DNA from: Cacajao melanocephalus
Lineage: Eukaryota > Chordata > Mammalia > Primates > Pitheciidae
DNA: 64,000 nt
Reading direction: 5' to 3'
Assembly: GCA_963573385.1 (NCBI GenBank)
Contig: CAUYLG010065585.1
Span: 62,001 to 126,000, forward strand
Shown here: positions 50,190-60,629 of the stretch, in pieces
How the letters are laid out: every line of letters starts with the position of its first letter
How positions within the stretch are numbered: position 1 is the stretch's first letter
Translations under genes and position numbers: made by a program
The notes under the pieces: model-generated
The model's input: the letters and a program-made list of their open reading frames with translations, nothing else
Database searches by the model: none
What the model was told of the DNA's origin: nothing

Positions 50190-50370
50190 AGGTCCTTTTC
50201 TCATTTAACGCTCACGGCCCTCAGCAGGCAGGTGTGCCACAATCCTTGTATCATGTACGTAAAGAAGCCGAGGCGCAGAGGGTCAGGTTGTTTGCCCAGG
50301 TCTCAGAGCCCATGGGACAGCAACACTGGGCTGGCGTCTGACCTGACCTTGAGACTTCAGACTCCTCACC
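50190..50370 (-). mobile_element. MIR SINE relic, minus strand
   Basis: 'ctcatttaacgctcacggcc', 'aagaagccgaggcgcagagg', 'ttgtttgcccaggtctcaga' and 'acttcagactcctcac' follow antisense MIR. Confidence 0.7.
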
Positions 50371-50864
50371 TCCTCCTCTTCTTCCTCTCCATCTCTGCTG
50401 GAGATGGGGTAACCAGAGACAAGGATTCAAATGAAAGAGGAAGTCAAATGCCTTGGTGGTGACTTGGCTCTGGTTTTGGAGATAAAGTTCTCTGCCTTCA
50501 TTCTGCATCTTGTTTTGTTTTCAATCTTAGCGATTCCTTGTAATAACTTATTGACTCTTCACCAATCCTAGTTTACCTTTGGCTTAATTTTTCCAGGTGA
50601 CATAGAATATATCACTCCTTTGTAAGTTACATCAGTTAGCTATTCTTAGTCTTTAGAGTAAACACATCTTAGGTGAGTGTAATTAGAATTGCGTATTTAG
50701 CACACAAGGGATAATTTTCTCTTCCGCAGCTGTGCATTAGGAAAAATAAATAGCATTTGCAGGACTATAAGGTTTCCAATTATAATAGGGACTTGTTTTC
50801 CCAGAGGCTAGAAGCTGTGATCCTCTGAAAGCCCTGGATGAAGGTGTTGCTTTCATTCATTTAT
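50371..50864. other. Unique sequence, AT-rich in its second half
   Basis: 50520-50830 is repeat-free and AT-rich with 'tgagtgtaattagaattgcg'. It may be conserved non-coding DNA, but nothing proves it. Confidence 0.4.
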
Positions 50865-50965
50865 GTACTCCAGAGCGTTTATCGACCTCCTCCATTGGGC
50901 AGCATGCCAGGCCCTATGCTGCACCCTGGGGGCACTGCCATGCCCTGGAGGGATGCTGGTTGGTG
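50865..50965 (-). mobile_element. L2 LINE 3' end fragment, minus strand
   Basis: 'gcatgccaggccctatgctg' and 'caccctgggggcactgccat' match the antisense L2 3' end. Confidence 0.55.
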
Positions 50966-51754
50966 GGGCCTGACAGTTAAACAGGTTAGGATGCCTATTT
51001 TTACAGTGGTGTCATGGCTGTCTGTTCCAGCGTCTTCAAAGTTGGGCAGGTATGGAACCAAATTCTGCCACTGAAGCTGTGGGGCTAGTTGGGCAAGTCG
51101 AAAATCCAAGCGGCGGCTTCTTTACCGGGCCATGAGAGGTTGGAGGGGACGGTTGCCGAAGTGATGTCTTGGGACAGAGCGCCTGAGTAGGATGTCATAT
51201 CCTAGCCCACTGTGAGTTCTTAATTTTTTTTTTGGTCGTCGTTGTTCAGTTGCTTCTGGACCAGCAGAGTGTCTGGCACAGGGGAGCACCCAGTAAATGT
51301 TTGTCAAGTAGTTGATGGGGGGTGGCTTTCCATTGGCCTGTTGTGAAGCTGAGGAAAGGGGGGATGGCACTGAGGTCAGCCTTGGCTTGAACATCTGCCT
51401 TGGCACACCTTCCGGGTGAGTACCAAGGTTTGAGGGTGCCTCGCTGACACCCTGCTGCCACAATGGTCTGAGTTTAGAATAGCTGCCAGGTGTGCGTAGG
51501 AGTGGGGTGGTCCGCTTACCTGCAGGGCATGGCTGGGGTCTGGCTTGGCTGTAGACAGGCCTCAGGTAGAATTCCTTGTACCCAGGCAATCATGGGCAGA
51601 AGTAAAGACCCCAGGCCACACCCATGGGGCAGGCTCTAGGACTCAGGGCAAGCTGGCAGGGCCGCTGGAGGAGAGAGGGAAGGGCTGGGGCCCACGTGGC
51701 CATGCTTTCCCCATCTCTCTCATCAGGGAGCTTGCCCATATCACCCCATTTCCA
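50966..51754. other. Mostly unique, with a short L2/MIR-type 3' end
   Basis: 51255-51310 ('agtgtctggcacaggggagc', 'acccagtaaatgtttgtcaa') is a sense L2/MIR-type end. A 155-codon minus frame (51122-51589) lacks domains. Confidence 0.45.
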
Positions 51755-51920
51755 TTGCAGTGGTTCGTAAAGTATGGTCCCTGGACCAGCAGCTTCAGGA
51801 ACCTGGACTCTTCTTAGAAATGCACATTCTCGGGCCCCTTTCTGACCTGTGAATCAGAAAAACTGGCGTTGGCCCAGCTATCTATATATCCAAACAAGCT
51901 CCCCTGTGACCCTGCTGCAG
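51755..51920 (+). mobile_element. MER5A-type hAT DNA transposon relic
   Basis: 'gcagtggttcgtaaagtatg', 'gtccctggaccagcagcttc', 'tagaaatgcacattctcggg', 'ctgtgaatcagaaaaactgg' and 'tatccaaacaagctcccctg' follow MER5A closely. Non-autonomous, so no transposase is expected. Confidence 0.85.
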
Positions 51921-52089
51921 GCTGGAGGGCAGAGCTACTCCTTCAGGAGATGCACTGTGAGTGGATCTCAGGGGCTAGGTCCCTGACGCATCTGGTGTCT
52001 GGATGGTTGGCCGGGGCTTGGGGTAGCCAGGGTGAAGGGACTGCACCGAGGAAATCCTTCCCATGGAAGCAGGAAGAAGGGAGAACAAG

Positions 52090-52210
52090 GCTTATCCCTG
52101 AAGGTGAGGTCTGGGACATGTTACTTCATGCTCTTTAAGCCTCATTTTCCTCACCTGGAAAATAGGAATAATGGGCTCTTTTCTGTAGGGTTACTTTGAA
52201 GCTTAAACCA
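52090..52210 (+). mobile_element. MIR SINE fragment, plus strand
   Basis: 'aagcctcattttcctcacct', 'ggaaaataggaataatgggc' and 'agggttactttgaagcttaa' match MIR. Confidence 0.72.
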
Positions 52211-53199
52211 CAAGATGATTAAACAAAACTGAATTTAATGTACAAGAGATGTTTGTTAAGAGGGAGCTTCTTTTCTTTGTCCTCTTTTCCAGTTGGCCTA
52301 GGTAAGATATTCTGGAAACTATACAAAGTAGAAGAGCTTGTAGACTAGAAGAAGAAATTCCAGATGCTGGATGCAGCCTTTCTTACTGCAGATAGAAGTG
52401 GACAGAGGGTTTAGAACAGTGTTTTCACCATGTCCTAGCTCCTTAATTTCCGTCAGGGAGGGAGAGTGGGGGACAGCTGATGTCCATGGAAGAGACGGGG
52501 CAGGTGGGCCCTGGCTCTCGTCTTGATCTGCCAGTCGAGCTGAAGAAATGTTTGTTGGGAAGTTATTATGTTGATGCCCATGTGAAGACAAAGGATCTGA
52601 GTCCCCGAGATGGAGAGACGTTCACCTAGGGCTGCCCAGCAAGAAGGAGCCCAGAGGCATGGCTGCTGGCTCAGCAGACAGAAAGTTTCTGCTTTCTGTG
52701 TAAATAAGGAGGTTTGCTGGCATAAGAAAGAAACAGAGGCCACAGGCTGGAAGAGTCATTGAATAACTAAAAAGATCAGCAGAAGGAAATTCACTCAGGA
52801 GCAGCCTCCTGCTGAGAAGGCAGAGGTGTGTAGGGTGGGAGCTCTGCCGCCTTTGCTTCCTGCGCCCTGCTCTGGCATTGGCAGAGGGCCTTGGCCCAGG
52901 TGGTCCGGATTCTCCACAGGGTCGTGCCCTTGAGGGAGCAGCCTAGGAGGAGAGTGAGCGCTGGTGAGGGAGGTCAGCTAGGCTTCCCAAAGACCCTGTG
53001 TCCTGGGGTAAACTCTGGGACCTTGGCCAAGTCCCAGTTATCTCAGCTGAAATATCCGTGCCTTGGTCTTTCTCGAGAAGATCAGGAATCTTCTGTAAAA
53101 AGCAGCCGGAACCATCCTTGGAGCATGCGTGTGTTCAGCGAGGTGGCTGCATCTTTTACACAGTTTCAGTGATTGTTTTAAAGTCAAAGACTCTAGAAG
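52211..53199. other. Unique sequence, nothing recognised
   Basis: Nearly 1 kb without a clear repeat. 52540-52700 faintly resembles MIR/L2. No exon supported. Confidence 0.4.
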
Positions 53200-53680
53200 A
53201 CTTGATTTGTTAATATTTTCCCCAACATTTTATTTTGAAATATCTCAAACATGAAGTTGAAAAAATTGTATACTAATCATCTATACCCATTTTTGTTTTT
53301 TTCTTTCTCTCTCTGTGTATGTTTGTACACACACACACACACACACACACACTTTTTTGGGAAGCCATTTGAAAGTAAGTTGCAGACTATATTATTTCTC
53401 TCCTTAAGTAATTTTTACATGCCTCCTAAGGACAACGAGTACTTTCCTAGGTAACCATCGTCACACCCATGAACTTTGACATTAGTACAATAATGTTACA
53501 TCGTAAACGTTCCATATTCAAACTGCCCCAATTGTCCCGAATTATTGATTTGTTATTTTTTTCTCTGTGTTTGATAAAGAATAGATGCCTCAGTCTATAA
53601 TCCCTCTTTCTATCTGAACAGCTTGTTCTAGATGTTTTCTCTCTGCTTCTTTCATTGATATAAGCTGGGACAGATGTTTG
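53200..53680 (-). mobile_element. Old L1 (L1M) 3' UTR, minus strand
   Basis: 'ccaacattttattttgaaat', 'atctcaaacatgaagttgaa', 'ccatttgaaagtaagttgca', 'attcaaactgccccaattgt' match the antisense L1M 3' UTR. A (CA)n run is embedded in it. Confidence 0.72.
53327..53352. repeat. (AC)13 microsatellite
   Basis: Thirteen uninterrupted AC units inside L1M sequence. Likely length-polymorphic. Confidence 0.97.
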
Positions 53681-53682
53681 TT

Positions 53683-53966
53683 TTCATTTTTTTGAGAGAA
53701 TCTTGTCCTGTCGCCCAGGCTGTAGTACAGTGGCGCAATCTTGGCTCACTCCACCCTCCGGGTTCAAGCGATTTTCCTGCTTCAGCCTCCTGAATAGCTA
53801 GGATTACAGGCACACGCCACCACACCCAGCTAATTTTTGTATTTTTAGTAGAGTTGAGGTTTCGTCATGTTGGCTAGGCTGGTCTTGAACTCCTGACCTC
53901 AAGTGATTTGCCTGCCTTGGCCTCCCAAAATGCTGGCATTACAGGCATAGTCATTGTGCCTGGCCC
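53683..53966 (-). mobile_element. Alu SINE, minus strand
   Basis: 'gagagaatcttgtcctgtcg' to 'catagtcattgtgcctggcc', with a small deletion near 'ggctcactccaccctccggg'. No clear duplication. Confidence 0.95.
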
Positions 53967-54387
53967 AGAAACTGGAATTAGATTAGATTTCGATGCCATA
54001 TTGAGGCCCAGGACGGTGTGACCACTGTGAGGGCAAATGAGGCACAAGCGTTCTCCCCATCCCCTGCAGAAGGACCTGGTTGTTAGGCAGGGCTAGGGTG
54101 GGACACAGGCGTTGGCCTTAGTTCAGGGCAATGGTCTATTGGCTGTTGGGCCTTGGGCTCCCCAGTTGAAAAACAAGGTTGCTGACTTGACTGCTTCTTG
54201 GCCTCTGCTTAATTCTTACTTTTTGTGGATAAAATCATTTAATCTTTGTTGTTGGGAGAGAGTACTTGCGAAGTCACTCAGTTTACCTTGCTGTGCAGGT
54301 GCACCCTGTTTGAACACCTGTACTGATAGAGAACTCATTGTCTCAAAGGGCTCTAGTCATTTAGACACTTCATTATATACATGCATA
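53967..54387. other. Unique sequence flanking the GAPDH pseudogene
   Basis: No repeat or gene recognised. A 107-codon frame (54112-54435) has no domain. Confidence 0.45.
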
Positions 54388-55925
54388 TTTTTTCTTTGCC
54401 AGGTACGGTGTGTTGATGGTATTGATTATACATGATTCTCCTACTTTCCCTTCTTTATGGGTCCAGGGATGGAAACTGTCAGAGAGAGAAAACTCAGAGT
54501 GTCTTGGGGGTAGGGCTGGGTCAAGAAGCACTAGTGGCTGACCGCTTGTTTTCCTCTTCTGCTATTGCAAGAGATGTTGGGCCTGGACATTCTTGGAGGT
54601 CACAGGGACCATGAGGTTCACCATTCATACCTGGATATTACCTTGACAAAGTAGTTGTCGAAGGTAAATGCTAGTCCCAGCATCAAATGTTTCCACCTTT
54701 CTGTGGCCATCTCTTGAATGTTTCCACCTTTCCGTGGCCATCTCTTGGATGTTTCCACCTTTCCGTGGCCATCTCTTGGATGTTTCCACCTTTCTGTGAT
54801 CATCTCTTGGATGTTTCCACCTTTCCGTGGCCATCTCTTGGATGTTTCCGCCTTTCCCTGGCCATATCTTGGATGTTTCCACCTTTCCCTGGCCATCTCT
54901 TGGATGTTTCCACCTTTCTGTGGCCATCTCTTGGATGTTTCCACCTTTCCGTGGCCATCTCTTGGATGTTTCCACCTTTCCGTGGCCATCTCTTGGATGT
55001 TTCCACCTTTTCGTGGACATCTCTATTGCAGTTTACTTGAGCCTCCCTGTGACTCAGGACACCTTCCAAGGAGTCCTTTAGTGACTGCATCGCTGCCTTC
55101 TTGACATCATCATAACTGGCTTCCTCTAGGCAGTAGGTCATATCCCTGAATGATGTATTGGGATGGTGATATAGAAAACTTGCCAGTGTGCCCTGTTAAA
55201 CTCAGAGATGACCTTGCCACTTGACCACTGGCCTTGGCAGTGTCTGTGGATGTCAGATTATGTTGTGAGCCAGGCCGTCACACTTCACTTTGTTAGAGGG
55301 GCCGTCTCCTGGGAAGTAGTGTTGGTGTGCACTGTGATCATGAGTACCTCCACGAGGCCATGATTGTTGTGGGTAGTCTTGGCTGGGGGGCTTGGGTGGT
55401 AAGTAGTTGGCGGTGGGCATTGTTGACAGTCTTGAGGGAGTTTTCATGCTTCTCATTATATACATGTGTCTATCAGCAGAGGATGAAGGAAGAGATGGTG
55501 ACTCCTTTGGTTCCCTTCAGGTGAGTGTCAGATTTCTCAAGGGAGCTGTAGACTCCTCCACATACTCAATGTTAGAATTGTGCCATTTGATCTTGGTGGG
55601 GTCTTGCTCCTGGGAGATGGAGACGGGTTTTCCCATGATCACGGCCTCCCGTCTGCAGCCCTGGCCATCCCTTTAGACCTGTGGCGTCACTAGAACATGG
55701 CACAGCATGAAGCTGTTCAGCGAAGGGATCAATGGAAAGGGCAGTGGAGAGGTCATCACTGGCCACCGACAAATTGTCCGGGGTTGAAAGTAGCCCTGGT
55801 GATCAGGTGCCTCATGCAGCACAACCGTCCTGTCAGCTCTCAGGGAGGTGGCTGGCACCACAGCAGGAAGGCAGCTACCTCGTGAGCAGAGCGGGCTGGA
55901 GAGCTCGCAGCTGCCGCTTCCACAG
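54388..55925 (-). pseudogene. GAPDHP: GAPDH processed pseudogene with an embedded minisatellite
   Basis: The minus strand carries an intronless, decayed copy of glyceraldehyde-3-phosphate dehydrogenase mRNA, the glycolytic enzyme. From the 5' side: about 55783-55810 encodes the region of LVTRAAF (gene strand 'cacctgatcaccagggctac'). 55403-55422 is the active-site region, where the catalytic-Cys segment (SCTTNC) is reduced to about PTANY, so the nucleophile codon is lost. 55080-55140 gives YDDVKKAAMQ against YDDIKKVVKQ. 54620-54660 gives FVKVISRYEW against FVKLISWYDN. The 3' UTR and a poly(A) remnant (T-run 54388-54393) follow. There are many stops and frameshifts. Between the codons of the THSSTFDAG region lies an 11-copy 31-bp array, making the coding part about 280 bases too long. 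The 5' limit is approximate and no target-site duplication was found. Confidence 0.9.
54690..55024. repeat. 31-bp minisatellite, 11 copies, inside the GAPDH pseudogene
   Basis: Units begin TTTCC(A/G)CCTTTC and end TTGGATG, starting at 54690, 54721, 54752, 54783, 54814, 54845, 54876, 54907, 54938, 54969 and 55000 (last one partial). Spacing is exactly 31 throughout. Variants are single-base (CCGTGG, CTGTGG, CCCTGG, CTGTGATC). Because 31 is not a multiple of 3, three units bring every frame back, and frames stay open on both strands with 31-residue periodic proteins that are artefacts. Each unit carries CCATCT, the core of a YY1-type site. Confidence 0.97.
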
Positions 55926-57389
55926 ACATTCGTACAGCCAGTTTTTTATCAAAACGTTGACGTGAACATCGAGGAAGAAGAAGTGAGGTGCACTCCGTGG
56001 CTTCTTGACTAGAACACAGGTTTTGAATTTAAATAGAGCTGGCATTTAAACTACTTATTTGTTGGGCACATTAAATCATTCCGTGTTTAAGTTTTCTTAC
56101 CTATAAAAAGTGGGTAACAATTATATATGTTGTTTTTTAAAATCACACCATCCAGGGAAGCGCTGAATGTACTGGAAATCCTCCTACTGTTTATCTGGTA
56201 TATTTACGGCTCCCAGACGTAAACCTGGCTGCTTACTTCAACCTCATTAACAAGAAAGTGTCCTTCTCTGTGAATCAAGCCTTTCTCATTCTTGTAGATC
56301 TCTTGAGTGAAGCCATAATTGCACCTCTACTATTCGAGTAAATGAACTTCACATTTATAGTCCTGGTTAGTAGGGCACGTGGCCCCATGCCTACCGAGAG
56401 GCTGTGTACAGTAAAAGTGGACTCGACAGTGCTTGCAGACTCTGAAGCTAGAATGCTATTAGGGTCTTAGTGAAGGTGCAGCAGTGTAGGGCTAATGAGA
56501 TCAAGGATGGACTGGTTACCGCAGATTTAACACTGGATGGGATCTTATAGTTCACTCTACATTGAGCTGAGGATTCTGCAATGCAGGTTTGTGCTCCTTC
56601 TTGCTCCGTTCCTTCCCCGGCTCTGTACTGACCTCCCTGTGAGTTCCAGGCACCAGGATTTGAGGATGAAATGCTGGGTGCCCTGTCTCTGTGGACACAC
56701 AGTCTAGCAGGGACACAGAGCCATGTGAAGCTGTGACATGTGTCCTGTGGAGGCTCAGAGGAGGCCCTCTCACTGAGGCCTGCAGATGGGAACCACCTGA
56801 GCATGTGGCTTAGACCGTCGGCAGATACTGGCACATCTGGTTTCCTACCGAGACCACTGTGCTCAGCTGCTCCCTTCGTGGTGTTTTTGCTTGGACCCTG
56901 CTCTGGCCACGGTCGTGCCTGACACTGGGTGCTGTTGCATCAGGAGAGGCCACCTTCCTCTGGATCAGTTGCCATGTGCTCTGCTTCCGTCCTGCCGCTT
57001 GATCTCCATCTACACAGCAGTGTGGGTGGAGCCAGGGCCACTCGTCCATCCACACACATCATGTAGATGCATTGTTCACTGCAGGTGTTCTCCAGATGTG
57101 CGGCTGGTGATCCAAGGGCATGTATGAATGCACAGGACATAGCCTATTTCTTCCCTACAATGCTGTCGTCTGCATCCTCTAGAGTATGGGGCCTGGTCCT
57201 CCTCATCATCCTGACTTGAAGGCCAGCTTGGGATATAGCTTCAGAGGTGTCAGGCCACGTTGCAGGTGCTGGAGGCCCACGTGGCCCTGCCCATGGAGCA
57301 TGGGTGAGCAGAGAACAGGGAATGCAGGCGCCAACACGCGTGCAGTCCTTGCCCTGCCTGGGCCCGGCACTGTGGCAGATCAGTTTCTC
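55926..57389. other. Unique sequence, nothing recognised
   Basis: 56040-56350 is AT-rich with no clear repeat except a possible MIR trace (56050-56125). The remainder has frames of 60-128 codons without domains. Confidence 0.45.
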
Positions 57390-57510
57390 ATTTAATTCTG
57401 ACAGCAGTCCTGTGTCATCGTTTTTATTCTCTGGTCTTCACATGATGAAAATACACTTTGGTGGGATGTAGACACGGAGCTGTCTGGTGGCACAGAGGTC
57501 AGAGAGGTTG
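57390..57510 (-). mobile_element. MIR SINE fragment, minus strand
   Basis: 'tctcatttaattctgacagc', 'agtcctgtgtcatcgttttt' and 'gtggcacagaggtcagagag' fit antisense MIR, diverged in the middle. Confidence 0.5.
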
Positions 57511-57674
57511 CATCTAAACTGAGGGCAGGGAGTGTCAGAGGGGGTTTCTTTAGTCTTCTGGAATAAGGACTAGGAATTTCCTAGTTGGAAAGAGTGGGTA
57601 AAGACATTCAGGCATACGGGTGTGAAATAATACAGGTTTCAGCAGCTTTCCCACCATGCAGCACAAGGAAAGCT

Positions 57675-58248
57675 CTGGCGTGTGTATGTGTGTGTGTGTG
57701 TGTCTGTGTGTGTGTTAGAGGTATGTGTTGGGTGTATGTACATCTGTGTGTGTGTTGGATGTGTGTGTGGTATGTGTGTCTGTGTGTGGGGTGTGTGTGG
57801 GGTGTGTCTGTGTGTATGGTCTCTGTGTCTGTGTGTGTGGGGTGTGTGTGTCTGTGGGGTGTGTCTGTGTCTGTGTGTGGTATGTGTGTCTGTGTACATG
57901 TATGGGATGTGTGTGTATGTGTGTGTTGGGTGTTTGTGTGTGGTGTGTGTGTTGGGTATGTGCGTGTGGGGGTGTGTGTTGGGTATGTGGTGTGTGTGTG
58001 TGTTAGGTATGTGGTGTGTGTGTGTATGTGTGTGTGGGGGTGTTTGTATGTGTGTGGGGTACATGTGTGTGTGGTGTGTGTCTCTGTGTGTGGGGGGTGT
58101 GTGTGTGTGTGGTAGGTACGAATATATGGTATGTATGTCTCTGTGTATGGGGTGCGTGTGTGTGTGTGTGTGCTGGGTATGTGGTGTGTGTGTACGTGTG
58201 TGGGGTGTTTGTATGTGTGTTGGGTACATGTGTGTGGTGTATATGCCT

Positions 58249-58283
<35 letters not shown>

Positions 58284-58412
58284 GGGTATGTGGGTGTGTG
58301 TGTGTGTGTGGGTATGTGTGTTGGGTATATGTGTGTGGTGTGTATGTTTTTGTATGTGGTGTATGTGTGTGTGTGTGTGGGTGTGTGTATGGATGGTGTG
58401 TGTTTGACCTGA
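57675..58412 (+). repeat. TG-rich array, 740 bp, with higher-order duplications
   Basis: Almost all T and G with sparse A and C: (GT)n blocks separated by GGTATG, GGGTATG, GGGGTG and GTCTCTGTG motifs. The motif (A/G)GGTATGTGGTG followed by TGTTTGTATGTGTG, GGGTACATGTG and TCTCTGTGTG recurs about 170 bp apart (58005 and 58175), with a partial third copy (58283). The frames through it, Cys/Val/Gly-rich on + (241 codons) and His/Thr-rich on - (340 codons), are composition artefacts. Confidence 0.95.
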
Positions 58413-58612
58413 GACAGGAGGAGTAGTAGGGGTCTGTTGAGGAGGGGCTAGGAGTGGCTTTGCTGAGGTCTGAACTGTAGCTAGGTGATTGGGGCCAGTG
58501 ATGCAGTAGGGACATATATGGAAATTTGTTTCTTTATTCTTGGCTCTACTTATGAATTCATTTGTTCCAAGTATCTTATCTTCCTTTCTCACTGTTGAAT
58601 ACTGATTTAGTA

Positions 58613-58815
58613 ATAATAATATTAGCTGGTACTTGTAGCACTCTTTCCAAATGCCAGGCACTATTCTCCGTGTTTTTTAAGACTAGCTGGTTTTGTCTTC
58701 CCGGATAATCCAGATGCGAAAGCTGCTGCATGAAGAGATCAGGTCGCTCGCTCATGCGCCCAGGCAGGAAACGGCGATAGGGTCTGAGCTTGGGCAGTCT
58801 GCTTTCAGACTGGGT
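58613..58815 (-). mobile_element. MIR SINE, minus strand
   Basis: 'aatgccaggcactattctcc', 'gataatccagatgcgaaagc' and 'gtctgagcttgggcagtctg' fit antisense MIR. Confidence 0.6.
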
Positions 58816-59199
58816 GCTATTCACTGTTTTATTCTTTGCTGCTTAAGGTGCATTTTGTAAAAATTTGAAATGCCTCACATGACAAGTGTTTATTAGCAAG
58901 AGGGCTGAGAGACCATATGATAAAATAATGTGATGGTGATGATTTGTTTCCATAAACACACACGCAGCATCCTATCTTCCGAGGAGCCCCAGGCATCAGG
59001 CAAGGGTCCTCCTCCAGCTTCTGCTCTCTCTGGACAGGCACGCTCCCCACTCCGAGCTGCAGCGTCCCCTGTGAGCAACGTCTCTTCAGCCTGACTTCTC
59101 CCCACTCAGGATTTGTGTGTCACGCTGTCATCACTTGGATGTCCTTGGGAATCTCAAACTTACCGTGTCCTAAACCAGAGTCGTGGATCTTCACACCAC
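58816..59199. other. Unique sequence, nothing recognised
   Basis: About 380 bases with no recognised repeat, RNA or exon. Confidence 0.4.
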
Positions 59200-59670
59200 A
59201 CCCTGTCCTCCTGCTGCTCCACCGCTCTCCCCAGCTTTGGTAACTGGTGGTGCTCCCCACCTCAGTAACCTGGTCTTGCATTCTTCTCATTTCTTCAGTC
59301 AGGAGTCTAATCTTGAAGACATCTGCGGCTCCCCTTTCTCCTCCCCGCTGAGCGAACAGTCTGTCGGTTCTGATGTCTTTAACCGCAGCACGCGTGCAGA
59401 GCCTGGGCAGTGTTCACTCCACACCTCCCGCTGGACGTGTCCCATCAGTCTTCACCTGGCAGTTACTTCCTCCGCTGGGTGGGCCCCTGTCTTCCACGTT
59501 GCAGCCAGAGTGTTCTGCTTTTTAAGGAAGTCATTCAGATCATGCCTTTAGCTAAAAAGTCTTCGAAGGCTTCCCAGCTCCTTCAGAGCACAGGCGTGGG
59601 TCCTTTCTGAGCCTGGTTTGCCTGTGTGGTCTGGCTCCGGCTGCCTCTGCTTCCTCGGCAGCCCGCCACG
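59200..59670 (+). mobile_element. L2 LINE fragment, plus strand
   Basis: 'gttgcagccagagtgttctg', 'ctttttaaggaagtcattca', 'gatcatgcctttagctaaaa' and 'cgaaggcttcccagctcctt' match the sense L2 region between ORF2 and the 3' end. The upstream part is less certain. Confidence 0.65.
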
Positions 59671-59719
59671 TGGCCCCTCACAGCCAGTGTTTGTCAAGCG
59701 ATGGATGGGTTGAGTGTTC

Positions 59720-59895
59720 AATTCGTGTGTGTAGCCCAGTCATGTGGAAAGGGCCACTGGAGATTAATTGGTCCAAATCCATATTTCACAGGTGGGAAAG
59801 TTGATGCCAAGAAAGGAAAAGTGACTTTTTTGAGTCTACACCTAGGCTTGGTCGGGGAGTGGTGGCCACACTCCAGGTCTCTCCTGCAGGGGTTC
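59720..59895 (-). mobile_element. MIR-type SINE, minus strand
   Basis: 'atccatatttcacaggtggg', 'aaagttgatgccaagaaagg' and 'gtgacttttttgagtctaca' match an antisense CORE-SINE. Confidence 0.6.
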
Positions 59896-60629
59896 TCAGT
59901 TTACCACCTCGCCTGCTGTTGGCCCTGGGTCAAGTGGAGCAAGACATCGAAAGACGCTTCTTTCCTGTTGAAATCACACTGACCCTTCCTTTATCAGTGG
60001 CCTTCAGTGTGGTTGGCTTTTGGGGTCAGGTGCACGTGAGTTCCGTGGTTTACTAGCTGCGGGAGCTGGAGCAGTGTGCCTCACTTTGCCGGGCGACCGT
60101 TGCTCTTTAAGGCCTTGCTGTCTGATAGGATGGGGAGCCCCGAGAGACCCAGTGTGTGCAGCTCCTAGCGTTGTGTCTGGCAGGGGCCGGCCACCTAACA
60201 CTGGTTGTTAGGATTGCTTCTTGCTGACCTGCTAGCTGTTTCTAGCCCTCTGAGTTACTTGTTGGCATTTTTGCTGTGGGTCTCCATCCACTTCCTGCAT
60301 GTGTAACACCTTAGTGCTTCTGCTTGAGTTGAATTTCAGTCATACAGCTTTTGGGGATATAGCATTCCTTCCTATAAGTCAGAAATCTGTTGAAGTGCCT
60401 GGCTCTCAAGTACCCTTCTCTAATATTGAAGATCAGCAGTATTTAAAAGGCCACATCCTATGGCCAGAGAGTATTTCTCATAACTAAATGAGTGCAAATG
60501 GAAAATATCCTAATTGCTTATGGCTTGTAACAGTGAATTAATGTCAGGACAATTCTGTTGATTCCCAACAAACCTCTGCTGCCTCATTTCATGCTGATTG
60601 TATTTCAGTTTTAGTGTATTTATTAAAAT
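59896..60629. other. Unique sequence before the 48-bp array
   Basis: No recognised feature. AT-rich from about 60280, with short frames only. Confidence 0.45.

Noticed and set aside
54690..55024. CRISPR-like array of 31-bp direct repeats
   Set aside because: Repeats are head-to-tail without spacers, in a vertebrate nuclear genome. It is a minisatellite.
54618..55141. Periodic proteins of about 110-130 codons on both strands
   Set aside because: Readings of the 31-bp array, which is stop-free in all phases. The underlying locus is a pseudogene.
54388..55925. Functional GAPDH-like gene
   Set aside because: Frameshifts, stops, loss of the catalytic-Cys segment and a minisatellite in the coding region.
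57639..58661. 340-codon His/Thr-rich minus-strand frame and Cys/Val-rich plus-strand frames
   Set aside because: Alternating GT lacks stop codons in several frames. The composition alone explains them.
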